Source: Ampullaceana balthica
Lineage: Eukaryota > Mollusca > Gastropoda > Lymnaeidae
DNA: 64,000 nt
NCBI GenBank assembly: GCA_944989445.1
Contig: CALYLW010001219.1
Location: 243,501 to 307,500 of the forward strand
Direction of reading: 5' to 3'
A program made the position numbers and the translations under genes. The notes below the pieces were generated by a model. The model saw only the letters and a program-made list of their open reading frames with translations. It was not told the origin of the DNA and searched no databases. Of this stretch, positions 23,801 to 33,163 are shown in pieces. Position 1 is the first letter of the stretch. Each line of letters begins with the position of its first letter.

Positions 23801-24064
23801 TTGTCAAGTGTGGTGAGAGGTAATAGGCTGGTATTGTCAAGTGTGGTGAGAGGTAAGGCTGGTATTGTCAAGTGTGGTGAGAGGTATAGGCTGGTATTGT
23901 CAAGTGTGGTGAGAGGTAATAGGCTGGTATTGTCAAGTGTGGTGAGAGGTAAGGCTGGTATTGTCAAGTGTGGTGAGAGGTAATAGGCTGGTATTGTCAA
24001 GTGTGGTGAGAGGTAATAAGTTTGTATTGTTAAGTGTGGTGAGAGGAAAGGCTGGCATTGTCAT
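20833..24064. repeat. Large satellite-like array, 31-bp unit, about 104 copies
   Basis: The largest repeat of the window. The unit reads AAGGCTGGTATTGTCAAGTG plus TGGTGAGAGGT. Two positions vary as near-binary alleles: GTGGTGAG/GTGATGAG (rarely GTAGTGAG) and GGTAAGG/GGTGAGG. From about 23160 a sub-family with GACAGGTAAGACTGG and CAAGTTTGGTG recurs as a multi-unit block (about 23160, 23284, 23407, 23690). From about 23820 units gain an extra TA or AAT (GAGGTAATAGGCTGG), giving 32-33 bp. Every unit contains AG-GTRAGG, close to the U1 splice-donor consensus. I see no coding function. Confidence 0.97.
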
Positions 24065-24087
24065 GCGCGCGTTCTGAGCCCTCTTAA

Positions 24088-24503
24088 GGGGCCGTCCATA
24101 AATGACGTCACGCACCTGGGGGGAGGGGGTCACACTTTTGTGACGATGTGTGACGAAGGGGAATGGGCTGTTTAAGAAATGTGACGTCACATCAAAATGT
24201 GCAACTTTAAATAAAAGTTCCACTTAAATATTTGTTTACAATTTATTTAATGACGTTTTACATAGCTTTACATGTGTTATGCTATTAGAGTGCAGCCTTA
24301 CACTAATTACATACTTAAATGACAAAAAAGTGATATGAAACATGCTCATTTTCAAATAGAAAATACGTTTTTATGGGGGGGGGGAGGCACATCTTTATTA
24401 CGTCATATTGGAGGGGGTCATAGTTTTTGTGACGACGTGTGACGAGGGGGAGTGGAGTAAATAATCGGCCCAAAATTGCGTGACGTCATTTATGGACGGC
24501 CCC
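24088..24503. mobile_element. MITE with GGGGCCGTCCATAAA ends, 416 bp, copy 2
   Basis: Ends GGGGCCGTCCATAAATGACG and CGTCATTTATGGACGGCCCC are perfect inverted repeats over 20 bp. Flanks are TAA (24085-24087) and TGA (24504-24506), a one-mismatch 3-bp TSD. Subterminal GTGACGA(T/C)GTGTGACGA occurs near both ends. It begins 23 bp after the last recognisable unit of the 31-bp array. Same family as 14794-15067, but longer and with better-preserved ends. Confidence 0.88.
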
Positions 24504-24775
24504 TGAGTCTTTCAGCAGCGTGAGATACGAAACAGCATATTTCGTAACGCAGCGAAGAGATCCAAGCCCGCAAGTGCAGTTTTCTACTTCTTAGGAGTGC
24601 TGGCAGGTGAAATGCAATGACAAGACTTTTATTTGCTAGCCTCTTAGCTTCCGAATCAATGGGCCACGAAAATAAAGCTTGAGTTTCCTAATCATATCAC
24701 ATGATTAAAAAAAACCCGCCGCTCTTTAAAAAAAAGGCTCAATATTATTTCCCAGCATCAAAATCGTAAGATAGA
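24504..24775. other. No recognisable feature
   Basis: Short unique spacer between the MITE and the next array. Confidence 0.6.
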
Positions 24776-25153
24776 CAAAATTACATTGATTTTAACATAT
24801 GCACTTACAAGATAAAATTACATTGATTTTAACATATGCACTTACAAGATAAAATTACATTGATTTTAACATATGCACTTACAAGATAAAATTACATTGA
24901 TTTTAACATATGCACTTACAAGATAAAATTACATTGATTTTAACATATGCACTTACAAGATAAAATTACATTGATTTTAACATATGCACTTACAAGATAA
25001 AATTACATTGATTTTAACATATGCACTTACAAGATAAAATTACATTGGTTTTAACATATGCACTTACAAGATAAAATTACATTGATTTTAACTTATGCAC
25101 TTACAAGATAAAATTACATTGATTTTAACATATGCACTTACAAGATAAAATTA
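24776..25153. repeat. Tandem array, 37-bp unit, about 10 copies
   Basis: The unit is GATAAAATTACATTGATTTT followed by AACATATGCACTTACAA. Units are nearly identical, with single substitutions near the right end (ATTGGTTTT, AACTTATG). Confidence 0.96.
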
Positions 25154-25303
25154 AATTTTCTATGACATTTACCAATGAAATTTACCCATGACATTTACCC
25201 CAAACTTCTCTGTTCATCTTTTTATTATCGTTTCAGTTGTCTCCTCCCTTGTTATTGTTTCGACTATTTTCTTCCTATATTTATACATTCGACATTATTT
25301 TTT

Positions 25304-25558
25304 TCCCTATATTACAGTTTAATCCCTATATTACAGTTTAATCCCTATATTACAGTTTAATCCCTATATTACAGTTTAATCCCTATATTACAGTTTAATC
25401 CCTATATTACAGTTTAATCCCTATATTACAGTTTAATCCCATATATTACAGTTTAATCCCTATATTACAGTTTAATCCCTATATTACAGTTTAATCCCTA
25501 TATTACAGTTTAATCCCTATATTACAGTTTAATCCCTATATTACAGTTTAATCCCTAT
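25304..25558. repeat. Tandem array, 19-bp unit, about 13 copies
   Basis: Unit CCCTATATTACAGTTTAAT; one unit carries an extra A (CCCATATATTACAG). Confidence 0.96.
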
Positions 25559-26530
25559 GTTATACATCATCTTTGTTTTCATCTTATAACTATAAACGAC
25601 TCAAGTTTTTTTTTATATTCCGAAAAATAACATCTCTAAAGTTGTTCATGAATTACAACGCACGTTTTATTTAAAAATAATACAACAAATTTATAAATAT
25701 AGTTGATAAAATTATACAACCTACCTATAAAAGAAAACAAAACACAAAAAAAAACAATGCTAAAACACACGTCAAATTTTATTTTCGGCGGTAAGTTGTT
25801 AAACTTAGGCTCAGGCAGATTAGCACTTTGTACAATATAATCTAAATAATCTTATTGTGGAGAAATGAAAACAAAGGAAAACAAACATTTAAAATGAGAC
25901 TCAACCGCTGTAACCTTTTTCTCTTCTCTAGTTCAACATTAAAATAATAAAAATTAACTCTCTCCGGTGTGCCAAACGATGTTTCATCGTATTTGATTTC
26001 AAAAGTGCATTCCCCCGTGCCGATCAAAACCTTGATGCTGCTTGTCAAGCTTCTTTAAACATTACCGATCAGTAAATTATATGCCATACCAAAAGTACAT
26101 TTAACAGAAGCCAAGGCGTGATTTCTTCACATTAAGAGTGCTACCCTTGAAAATAATCGAATTGACTACGCACTTCCAGAAGTAATATTTCCCGAAGCGA
26201 TTTGAATAATCTCGTCAAATATGAGCTAATACTAAATCCCTTGCTCCTCCGGGGTACACGGTACGTTTAAAGCATATTTGAAGGCGGCATGGAAAAAATA
26301 TATTAGGAATCTCCACAGCCTTAACCCACCCCCCCCCCAATCTCCGGCATGAGTCTATCTAATAGCCCTCTGGTATTTTTCTGGGAGAAAATTCAAGATA
26401 TGTAGATTGTCAAATTGTCTCAGCCGAAGTCTCTTGGACTCACGGACGAGAGTTCTCAATTCAGCATTAGTGCCGTACCCACCAATAAGGAACTACAATG
26501 TTATTGACCAGTAGCTAAAGTGCAACCAAG
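25559..26530. other. AT-rich sequence, no supported gene
   Basis: A 68-codon minus ORF (25842-26048) has balanced composition around GTGECTFEIKYDETSF but no recognisable domain and no clear splice context. The reverse-transcriptase remnant that follows may begin in the last part of this interval. Confidence 0.45.
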
Positions 26531-26538
26531 TCTGGCCA

Positions 26539-27165
26539 TTGGTCTCCATCGATTTAGAGAAAATCAGCGAAAATGTAAACTTTTTGAGTCGCACTGTTGA
26601 TAAATGTTTTGAAGGTTTGAGAACACCAACGACTAAATGTGTAAAGTACTTAAGAGTAACAATGCAGGAAAAATTATCACTGAATGCCCGTGTTAATGAT
26701 GTAGGCTGTATGAATAATATTTGTTTTACAAATGTAATTAGAACACACAACTAAAATGTACCTTTACATTGTTCAGACCTGCACTACAATGTGCATCTTT
26801 TGAATGAGATCCATAAACCAAAGAAAACATAGAGTAAACTAGAACAAATCCATTACTGGTGAATAATATAAATTGACAAGATAAGCTTAAATCATTAAAC
26901 CCTAGAAACACTAGTGCAAAGAAAAACTAAGAGCAAAGTAGTAGTAATACATAAGCCAATTAATACTATATTGGAAATACAACACTCAGATAGTCATTGC
27001 GATTTTTTTTTAAAGAAAAAAAAACCTTCCTTTTTTTTCATATGCAAGCACAAACACATACCAATACCAAGTCAAGTCTCTTTCTTACCGACTGGAATCA
27101 GAGCGTGGAAGAAACCGAGAAAAACAGCACACTATCAGCATTCAAAATTCTAATAAAAATGCAAG
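26539..27165 (+). pseudogene. Decayed non-LTR retrotransposon (LINE) reverse transcriptase, C-terminal part
   Basis: Several frames carry, in the correct order, recognisable pieces of the C-terminal half of LINE reverse transcriptases. KYLRVTMQEKLSLNARV (about 26650-26700) matches the family pattern YLGVt..kLsWn.Hi. TLFRPALQCAS and DP (about 26770-26812) match TLVRPALEYAS.VWDP. KLEQI follows near 26837. RKTKSKVVVIHKPINTI (about 26918-26970) matches the RRtKarLvmmYKi.n segment. TLSAFKILI (about 27131-27157) matches the closing SlsaFK..l block. Frames shift and stops intervene, so the copy is dead. The motif style fits Jockey/CR1/L2-related clades; I cannot choose among them. No start, endonuclease domain or poly(A) end is visible. 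Confidence 0.72.
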
Positions 27166-27300
27166 ACTAGACATAAACCACGGATAAGCGCAGGACGCTA
27201 TAATCTTCAGTATAGAAGGAACGTCTGTAACGTTTAAGATAAGACTGTTTTAGTCGTGCAGAAATAAGAATAGAATGACTTACTCGGGTTTTTTAATTAC

Positions 27301-28177
27301 TAGGGATTTGACGGAGCTGATGAAAATCCGCATCCTTTGGCTTCGGATTTGGCAATTATAAATCCGTCGGATTCGAATGCGGATGCGGATTTGGTCAACA
27401 CTTGGCTAAAAGGGGGTATACCAAGGTTTCAGTCCCGTGCCCCCCCATAACGAGGATTTTTAGCATTTCTTTTTGCATGAACAGCAGCATAAACTATTAG
27501 AAAGCACAGCTATTACAAAGCACAGTTAGCCATATTGTTAACGAATCATCAGTACAAGATGCTTTGCATAAAATAAAATTCTACTTAACGTTTAATTTGA
27601 CAAAGCGCGCCTCGATAGTACTCTTTTTAGAAACGAAATCACAGAAAGTAAAAACTATTCAGTGCGGGATAGAAGATGTATTCGACTTCCGGCAATGGTG
27701 GCGATTGCCTTCGCTCGTGTTTTCGCTCGATTCGTGAAGTTTCGGGGTAGTTTTTACGTTGTTTTTTTTTAAATGTGATTTTGAGATTCTTTTTTGTAAA
27801 AAATAATAGTTCTAAACTATAGTATTAAACTCAAAACGGTCTTTTGGATAATTTAAAATAACCATTCTTATCCTAAAAGATGAAGTCAGTATGACAATAA
27901 CATAAATAAATTTACAGCAATTTTTTATATTTGATAACCAGTCGATCGCGATACGGGAAATCCTTACGGGACTGAGGCGGAAGTTTATCTGAAAACCTTA
28001 TATTTCTTATCTAATTTTCATGCACAAAAAAATAATATATTTTTTATTAAATACGGCCGTGTTTGATCTGAAAACTGTAATTTTTCAAATTCGAATCCGA
28101 TGGAATTTTTTTAAAAAATCCGTCGGATTCGAATTTGCTCAAAAAACGTCGAAGTTCGAATGTCGTCGGATTCCCTA
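27301..28177. mobile_element. Non-autonomous hAT-type element, 877 bp
   Basis: Begins TAGGGATTTGACGG and ends CCGTCGGATTCCCTA-like (TGTCGTCGGATTCCCTA). TTAATTAC is perfectly duplicated on both sides (27293-27300 and 28178-28185), an 8-bp hAT TSD. The subterminal motif AATCCGTCGGATTCGAAT occurs identically at 27361-27378 and 28117-28134. No transposase ORF remains. Confidence 0.85.
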
Positions 28178-28185
28178 TTAATTAC

Positions 28186-29072
28186 CACCTAAGATAATCA
28201 CTCCACTGACCAAGGAATAATGAACTTTAAAAAAATATTTAAAATAATAATAATAAAATATTTTTTAAAAACTCCTGGAATTTTACATTTTATGAGAGGC
28301 TAACACAGTCTCTTCGCACAGCTACAGTACAATTTAAAAAAGACTCCATATATGCTCTTTCTATAAGAAAACATATAGAAATGTATAACCTGCTGAAACC
28401 AGATAAACGCGCTTATCCAAACACTATGAGAACCACTGAATCTGTCACGGCGTCACATACTCTTGGAATACGCGCCCCTAGATCAACAACAACAAAATAC
28501 CACCATAAAGCGTGATTCAAAATTTCAATCATTTTCAAACTACTGACGGTGTTTCAACAGGTAGCGTCATCTGTTCGACCTCACCCCATTCCATTCCATT
28601 CCATCCTTTCCTTTTTTTTTGAGAACCACCGACAGCGTACAATTCTGATGCCTTGTACCCTCAAAATGCTAACCAGATAACGGGTTCCAATCAGCACCTT
28701 TCACAACCACCGGAGACAGCATCGCGACGCCTGCCACAATGTTGCTGTAGTTGCCGCTTGTGATAACGTCAACGGGCGAGAACTTGCGCCCTCCCCCTCC
28801 CTCTCCCTCCCCACTCCGCCCTAGAGGCATACCGCGGTAACTAACTCTTTACTTTTTTAGTCCCATTGTGTTACCATGGCATAGTAATATCTCTTCAGGG
28901 TGGCTTCCGCTGGGAATATTAGTCCTTGAGCCCCCCCCCCTCTCACACCCCATCCCGTGCGTGCAGTCACGACTTGGTTTCTGCTGTGTACCGTAACGAG
29001 GCTGAGACATCCCCCCTCTCCCATACACACACCCTACTAGCAGAGTCCAAAATTCCTCCCATTTATCTACAG
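28186..29072. other. No recognisable gene; CT-rich stretches
   Basis: AT-rich to about 28550, then C/T-rich patches (28785-28815, 28930-28960, 29010-29060). A minus ORF at 28849-29079 has no recognisable domain. Confidence 0.5.
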
Positions 29073-29137
29073 CCACCACTCACCAAGAATAAAGATCATG
29101 TCCCGCGTCTTCCGAGCTGTTCAGTCTGATGAGAATG
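29073..29137 (+). CDS. Candidate 5' coding exon (unidentified)
   Basis: A pyrimidine-rich stretch ending TTTATCTACAG (29062-29072) looks like a splice acceptor. An ATG at 29098 opens MSRVFRAVQSDENG, and the frame reaches AATG followed by GTAAGC, a good splice donor, at 29138. If spliced, the exon has 25 nt of leader and 40 nt of coding sequence in phase 1. Unspliced, it would stop after 20 codons. I do not recognise the peptide, and no following exon is apparent: the hAT element at 29302 comes next. The signals could be chance. Confidence 0.25.
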
Positions 29138-29301
29138 GTAAGCCTCTGTGGAAAACTTAAATCTAGAAAAAAAGTTTTACATAGCGACTCTGAAATTGAG
29201 TTTCAATCCTTTGCGATTTTCATAAGCCAAAGTCTTCACGGGCAATTTTTCACCATCTATTGAACACAAAACACGTTTTTTTATAACGATTTCACTTAAA
29301 C

Positions 29302-31656
29302 CAGTGGTTCCTAACCTTTTGGGGTCCATGCACCCCTTCAGAAGCTCAAAAAAGTTCATGCACCCCCTCGTGAAACTTGAAAGAAAATGCATAATAAACT
29401 AAGTTTATTTTAGGAACACAACAGTTTTGACCATAGGCAACAAGGAATTTATTGAGAGATCTGCTGCTTCTTATGATCAATCAGCAATTTAAATCTGGGG
29501 ACTGTTTTGGACAAAGCAACTCTCATGTCATCCTCTGCATTCAACTTATTCCTTTCCTTGGTTTTAATCGTCAAAGGTGTGGAGAATCCTGCTTCACAGA
29601 GATAGGTTGTGGCAAATGTAAGGAGAGTCAGTACTGCCCTCTTGGCTAGTTGTGGGTAGCAATCTAGCTGGGCGCACCAAAATTCAATCAAGGTATTGCA
29701 ACTTAAGGCACTCCTCAGTACTTCTCTGGTTCTTTAATCAATCAGGTCATCTTTAGCAAAGTCACTGTCATCAATGTTGTCCAAGTCACAGAGAAAATGA
29801 TTTTTCGAATCCAAAGGTCACGCCTAGCAATTTCTTGACAGAAATACCCATCAAAGGACTTTTACAATGTTGAAAGGTGCTCTGAAATTTCCCCTTTGAT
29901 TTTGTCAGGCAGTGATCCCTCAGTGCTTCCTTCTGCACTAGATATTACAACTTCATCCAAGAGTGGAAAGTTGGCCAAGTTGGACTTTTCTGGTCGTCTT
30001 TGGAATAGAGGCACTTTGTTAAGGAAGGCTTGCAATCTCTCAGTAGCATCCATTACAGTCACAGCAGGCCCTTGGAGAGATGTGTTCAACTCATTCAAGA
30101 TGGTGAAGATGTCAGCCAGGTATGCCAAGTAATTAATGAAATTTGGACAGTCAAACTTGTCAGCAAGGTCACTCTTTTTTTCTCGAAAGAAAATTGCAAG
30201 CTCCACTCTTAGTTCTACTAACCGAGAAAGTATCCGCCCCCTGGACAACCAGCGCATGCCAGGACCTGACGATGAAGGATATAGTGTGTAGTGACAATAT
30301 CTGGAACTTCTTTCTTTACCGGTGCTGAAAATCCTGACTTATTACCGAGCATGGAGGGAGCACAACCTGTGCAAATTGAAGAAATTCTTGAAGTCCAGTC
30401 AAACTGGTTTTCAGTGAAGAATGCACTGACTAGCTGCAGCACATCAGCAGCTTTGGTAGTAGCTAGGAGGGGCTTACAAAAGAGAATTCCTTCTTCAGCA
30501 ATCCACTGAGAACATATCTTAGAAATACAAGAATCTAACTGCATTATGCTACATCAGTGGATTCATCCAGCTGCATGCTAAATGGAAAAGGACTGCTCCT
30601 CATCTCGCACAAGACTTGATCTAGAATGTCTGCAGCCATGTCACTAATATTGGAATGAATAGTGTCATTGGACAAAGCAACTTTCTCAACCTGCTTCCTC
30701 TGTTGGTGACCACACATCAGTTCAACCATCTCCAGAGCACAAGGCTTCACCAAAGTTTTCCAATGGTGTGGGGCTTCTTGTTCTTTGCAATAAGATATGC
30801 AAACTTGAATGATGCCTCAAGTGCAGGTTTCTGTGACAAACAAAATCCAAGCTTGGGCAAGGTAACTGAGGTCAAGGAGCGAGCTCTCTTCTGCTTGAAG
30901 ACCTCGACACTGTCCTTGGAATTGGATGGATGGACTTTCTCCAAGGGCTCTCGGAGTCTAACAGGCTTCATGTTGTCATTGCATAGGATTTTTCCACAGA
31001 GGAAGCACTGAGGCTTTTGTGTTCCATCTCTCTCTCTTTTTTTATTATTTATTAACAATTTTGAGGGGGTGATGACATTCGGAAAGTCGTACCAGTCACA
31101 GGGAAATTTTTAACTGACGAAGTTGATGTTTTCTAATGACCGGAATTGGATTCTCAACTCAAGATTTTAGGTTTCAATGACGAATATTGGCTTACAATTA
31201 ACGTTTTTAAGAACTTTGCAGCGTACCGAGCAATAAAAGTGAAGGAAAAAAATTCCAACGTTTACATCCGCTCAAAACAGTGAGAGGGGCACCGGAAGCC
31301 ATATATCTGACGTATTTGATGACAAAATTAAATTATTTTTAGAAAACTGTGACTTAAAACACGAAATTCCGAGGAACATGTAGAGCGAACCGTTCATTTT
31401 GCGAAAAGGTTTTTCCGTCAATTTTCGACATGCGCAGAACGATGCGCTAACGAGTATCAAAAATGTTGTATATGTGCGCCTTTTAACGCGGCATACCTTG
31501 CTTATGGTTTATATTTTCAGATTATCAGTTTTTCTTTCTTTTTTTTCCTTCTCCTTTTTTTTTCTTCCTCTTTTTTTCTGTGAATGGTTCATGCACCCCC
31601 TGGAACCTGCTCATGCACCCCTTGGGGGTGCATGCACCACTGGTTAGGAACCCCTG
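29302..31656 (-). mobile_element. hAT (ZBED5-like) DNA transposon, copy 1, 2355 bp
   Basis: Ends CAGTGGTTCCTAACC and GGTTAGGAACCCCTG are inverted repeats with one mismatch. ACTTAAAC is perfectly duplicated at 29294-29301 and 31657-31664. GGGGTCCATGCACCCC-type motifs recur just inside both ends. The transposase is on the minus strand. Compared with copy 2 (47656-50153), this copy lacks about 155 bp near 30251. TSDs of the two copies differ, so they are separate insertions, not one segmental duplication. Confidence 0.95.
29449..31058 (-). pseudogene. hAT transposase (ZBED5-like), broken copy 1
   Basis: Read on the minus strand the pieces fall in hAT order. The N-terminal BED-like zinc finger (about 30920-31020) shows CFLCGKILC but has PLEKVH where the first zinc-binding His is expected, so His has become Pro. 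Next come FKFAYLIAKNKKPHTIG, VALSNDTIHSNISDMAADIL and the catalytic-region motif QLDESTDVA. Immediately after that, CAA (as in copy 2) has become TAA at about 30547. CTGCAPSMLGNKSGF follows, then a deletion of about 155 bp removes the HTEVR region. The C-terminal dimerisation domain (29449-29691) retains TTYLCEAGFSTPLTIKTKER. Inactive; the family includes domesticated vertebrate ZBED5-type genes. Confidence 0.9.
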
Positions 31657-31664
31657 ACTTAAAC

Positions 31665-32013
31665 GATTGCCCGCGCCGCACCCTTCAACTTTACACTTGA
31701 AAAATGCAGTTAGTGTCACTGAAATACAAAGTTCAAAAGCTCAAGTAAACTGATTCTCAAGCAGTTTCAAGCCACAACCCCGTTCACGTACAAAGAAATA
31801 TACCTTCACCACGATAATATTGAATACAACCCATATTTAAAAAAAAAGATATCCTCTCAAAGACACATAATGAGAAGATAATTTAAAAGTCATTGAAAAG
31901 CATTTTGCAAAGAAGAAATGTGGGAAAATGTGAACGCGGGCTAATGCAGCTAAAAGATTTGAAATGAACTTGTACAAAACACTTTTATCTTTATAGCTAT
32001 TAATCTTTAAAGA
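31665..32013. other. No recognisable feature
   Basis: AT-rich unique sequence after the hAT element. Confidence 0.6.
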
Positions 32014-32085
32014 CAGTTGCACCTCTTGTTACGTACGTCCCAGGTTACGAACAATGCGTATAACGAAAAGCAACTTTTAATAGAT
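32014..32085 (+). mobile_element. Possible pogo/Tigger-like terminal fragment
   Basis: CAGTTGCACCTCTTGTTACG followed by CCAGGTTACGAAC resembles pogo-type terminal repeats, in which CAGT(T/C)G-ACCTC precedes repeated TTACGAAC or AAGTCGAAC boxes. No flanking TA or partner end was found, so this is a fragment or a coincidence. Confidence 0.3.
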
Positions 32086-32329
32086 ACGATAATCATTAAG
32101 CACTAGCTTTGCACGTGCGGAACCTCGCTTTCATTGGCTTTATTACACAGCAGTAAAATATTTCTTTACAGTCGCACTGTGTTCAATTGATCTCTTTTGT
32201 TGTTTTCCTAGTACAGCAGTCGTATTGCAAGGAAGATGAAACATATATAAGTGGAGCTGAGGGCAGAAACAAGTTTGAAATATGAAAATGGTTTCCATCA
32301 CTAATCAGTACAGAATGGCGAAATCAAAC

Positions 32330-32644
32330 ATCACCACCACCGGAAAGAACAATGAGTTACTCAAATCAGTCAGTGTGGCACCTTGTTTAATACTACCAAG
32401 TCCTTCAAGACTGCACTTCAGACGCATCTTTTCAAAATTTATTTCCCGAATAAATGAAAAAAATATTTTCTTTGAATGATTAACGTAGCTTATGTGTAAT
32501 GTACTGTCCTTCATGTTGTTATTATGGTATGAATGGTTATTTAATTAGTATATCTATGTTATGATCTCCATGTAAAGCGCTGTGAGCCCGGTTCCTTGCT
32601 GGGATACAGCGCTATATAAATTATCAATTATTATTATTATTAAT
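32330..32644 (+). mobile_element. LINE 3' end (L2/CR1-like tail) with (ATT)n
   Basis: An in-frame remnant TTKSFKTALQTHLFKIYF and a TGA stop (32392-32457) matches the closing sFKt.LkTHLF block of L2/CR1-group ORF2 proteins. It is followed by a 3' UTR whose end reads AAAGCGCTGTGAGCCC then ATACAGCGCTATATAAA, with a perfect 8-bp inverted pair AGCGCTGT (32576-32583)/ACAGCGCT (32606-32613), and finishes in (ATT)n at about 32626-32644. This stem followed by a short 3-bp repeat is the usual tail structure of the group. The 5' part is truncated or decayed. Confidence 0.8.
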
Positions 32645-33109
32645 ACCTAAAGTGCACGTGTTCTTTGCGCCTTGTCAAGTAAACTTCTAGTTGTTTAAAA
32701 AAATGTCTTTCACATTGAATGTGATTGTCTCTGTTACAATGTTTCGGGTTTCCAGGTTTTCGGTGAACTAACGAGTTCTGGAACGAAATAGTTTCGGAAC
32801 ACGAAATATTGGCTGATAATTATTTAATTTAGAAACGGACTCGAAAAACAGCAATGGGTGCAAACCTATTTAAAGTATTATGGTATCTTCTCAAGAAAGT
32901 TATATCCAACTCCTGCTTTCGAAAGCGCGAAATTCTTGCTTGTTATCTATAACACGTTTTATCAACGGGCTAAGCCGTGTTGGAAATGAAGGCACCAGCG
33001 GTAATTTACCCGACTGTCACCTAGCCTTAAACGTGCATATGTTCAATTATCATGAAGTAAACACAGTCAAAGAACTCACAGATTGAAGTCGACTTTTATC
33101 GATGAATGC
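32645..33109. other. No recognisable feature
   Basis: AT-rich unique sequence. The ORF at 32880-33086 has no recognisable domain. Confidence 0.55.
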
Positions 33110-33163
33110 AGTCCGTGTCTAAAGTGCTCGCTGTGTCAGGAGAGTTGCCAGGTTGTGCTAGAA
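33110..33163 (+). other. Cysteine-rich 54-bp coding-like segment, copy 1
   Basis: Encodes SPCLKCSLCQESCQVVLE in an open frame (C-x2-C-x2-C-x3-C). The same 54 bp recur at 34973-35026 with three differences, all synonymous in this frame (AGT/AGC, CTG/TTG, GTT/GTG). Homology starts right after an AG and stops sharply after the last GAA codon. It could be a duplicated short exon or a dispersed repeat. I do not recognise the peptide. Confidence 0.4.

Noticed and set aside
20833..24064. Regular repeats resembling a CRISPR array
   Set aside because: Units are contiguous 31-bp repeats with no unique spacers, no cas genes, and the genome is clearly eukaryotic.
26320..29102. Segment between the LINE remnant and hAT copy 1 as part of one larger mobile unit
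   Set aside because: The LINE remnant, the 877-bp hAT element and hAT copy 1 each have their own motifs or TSDs and no shared outer boundary.
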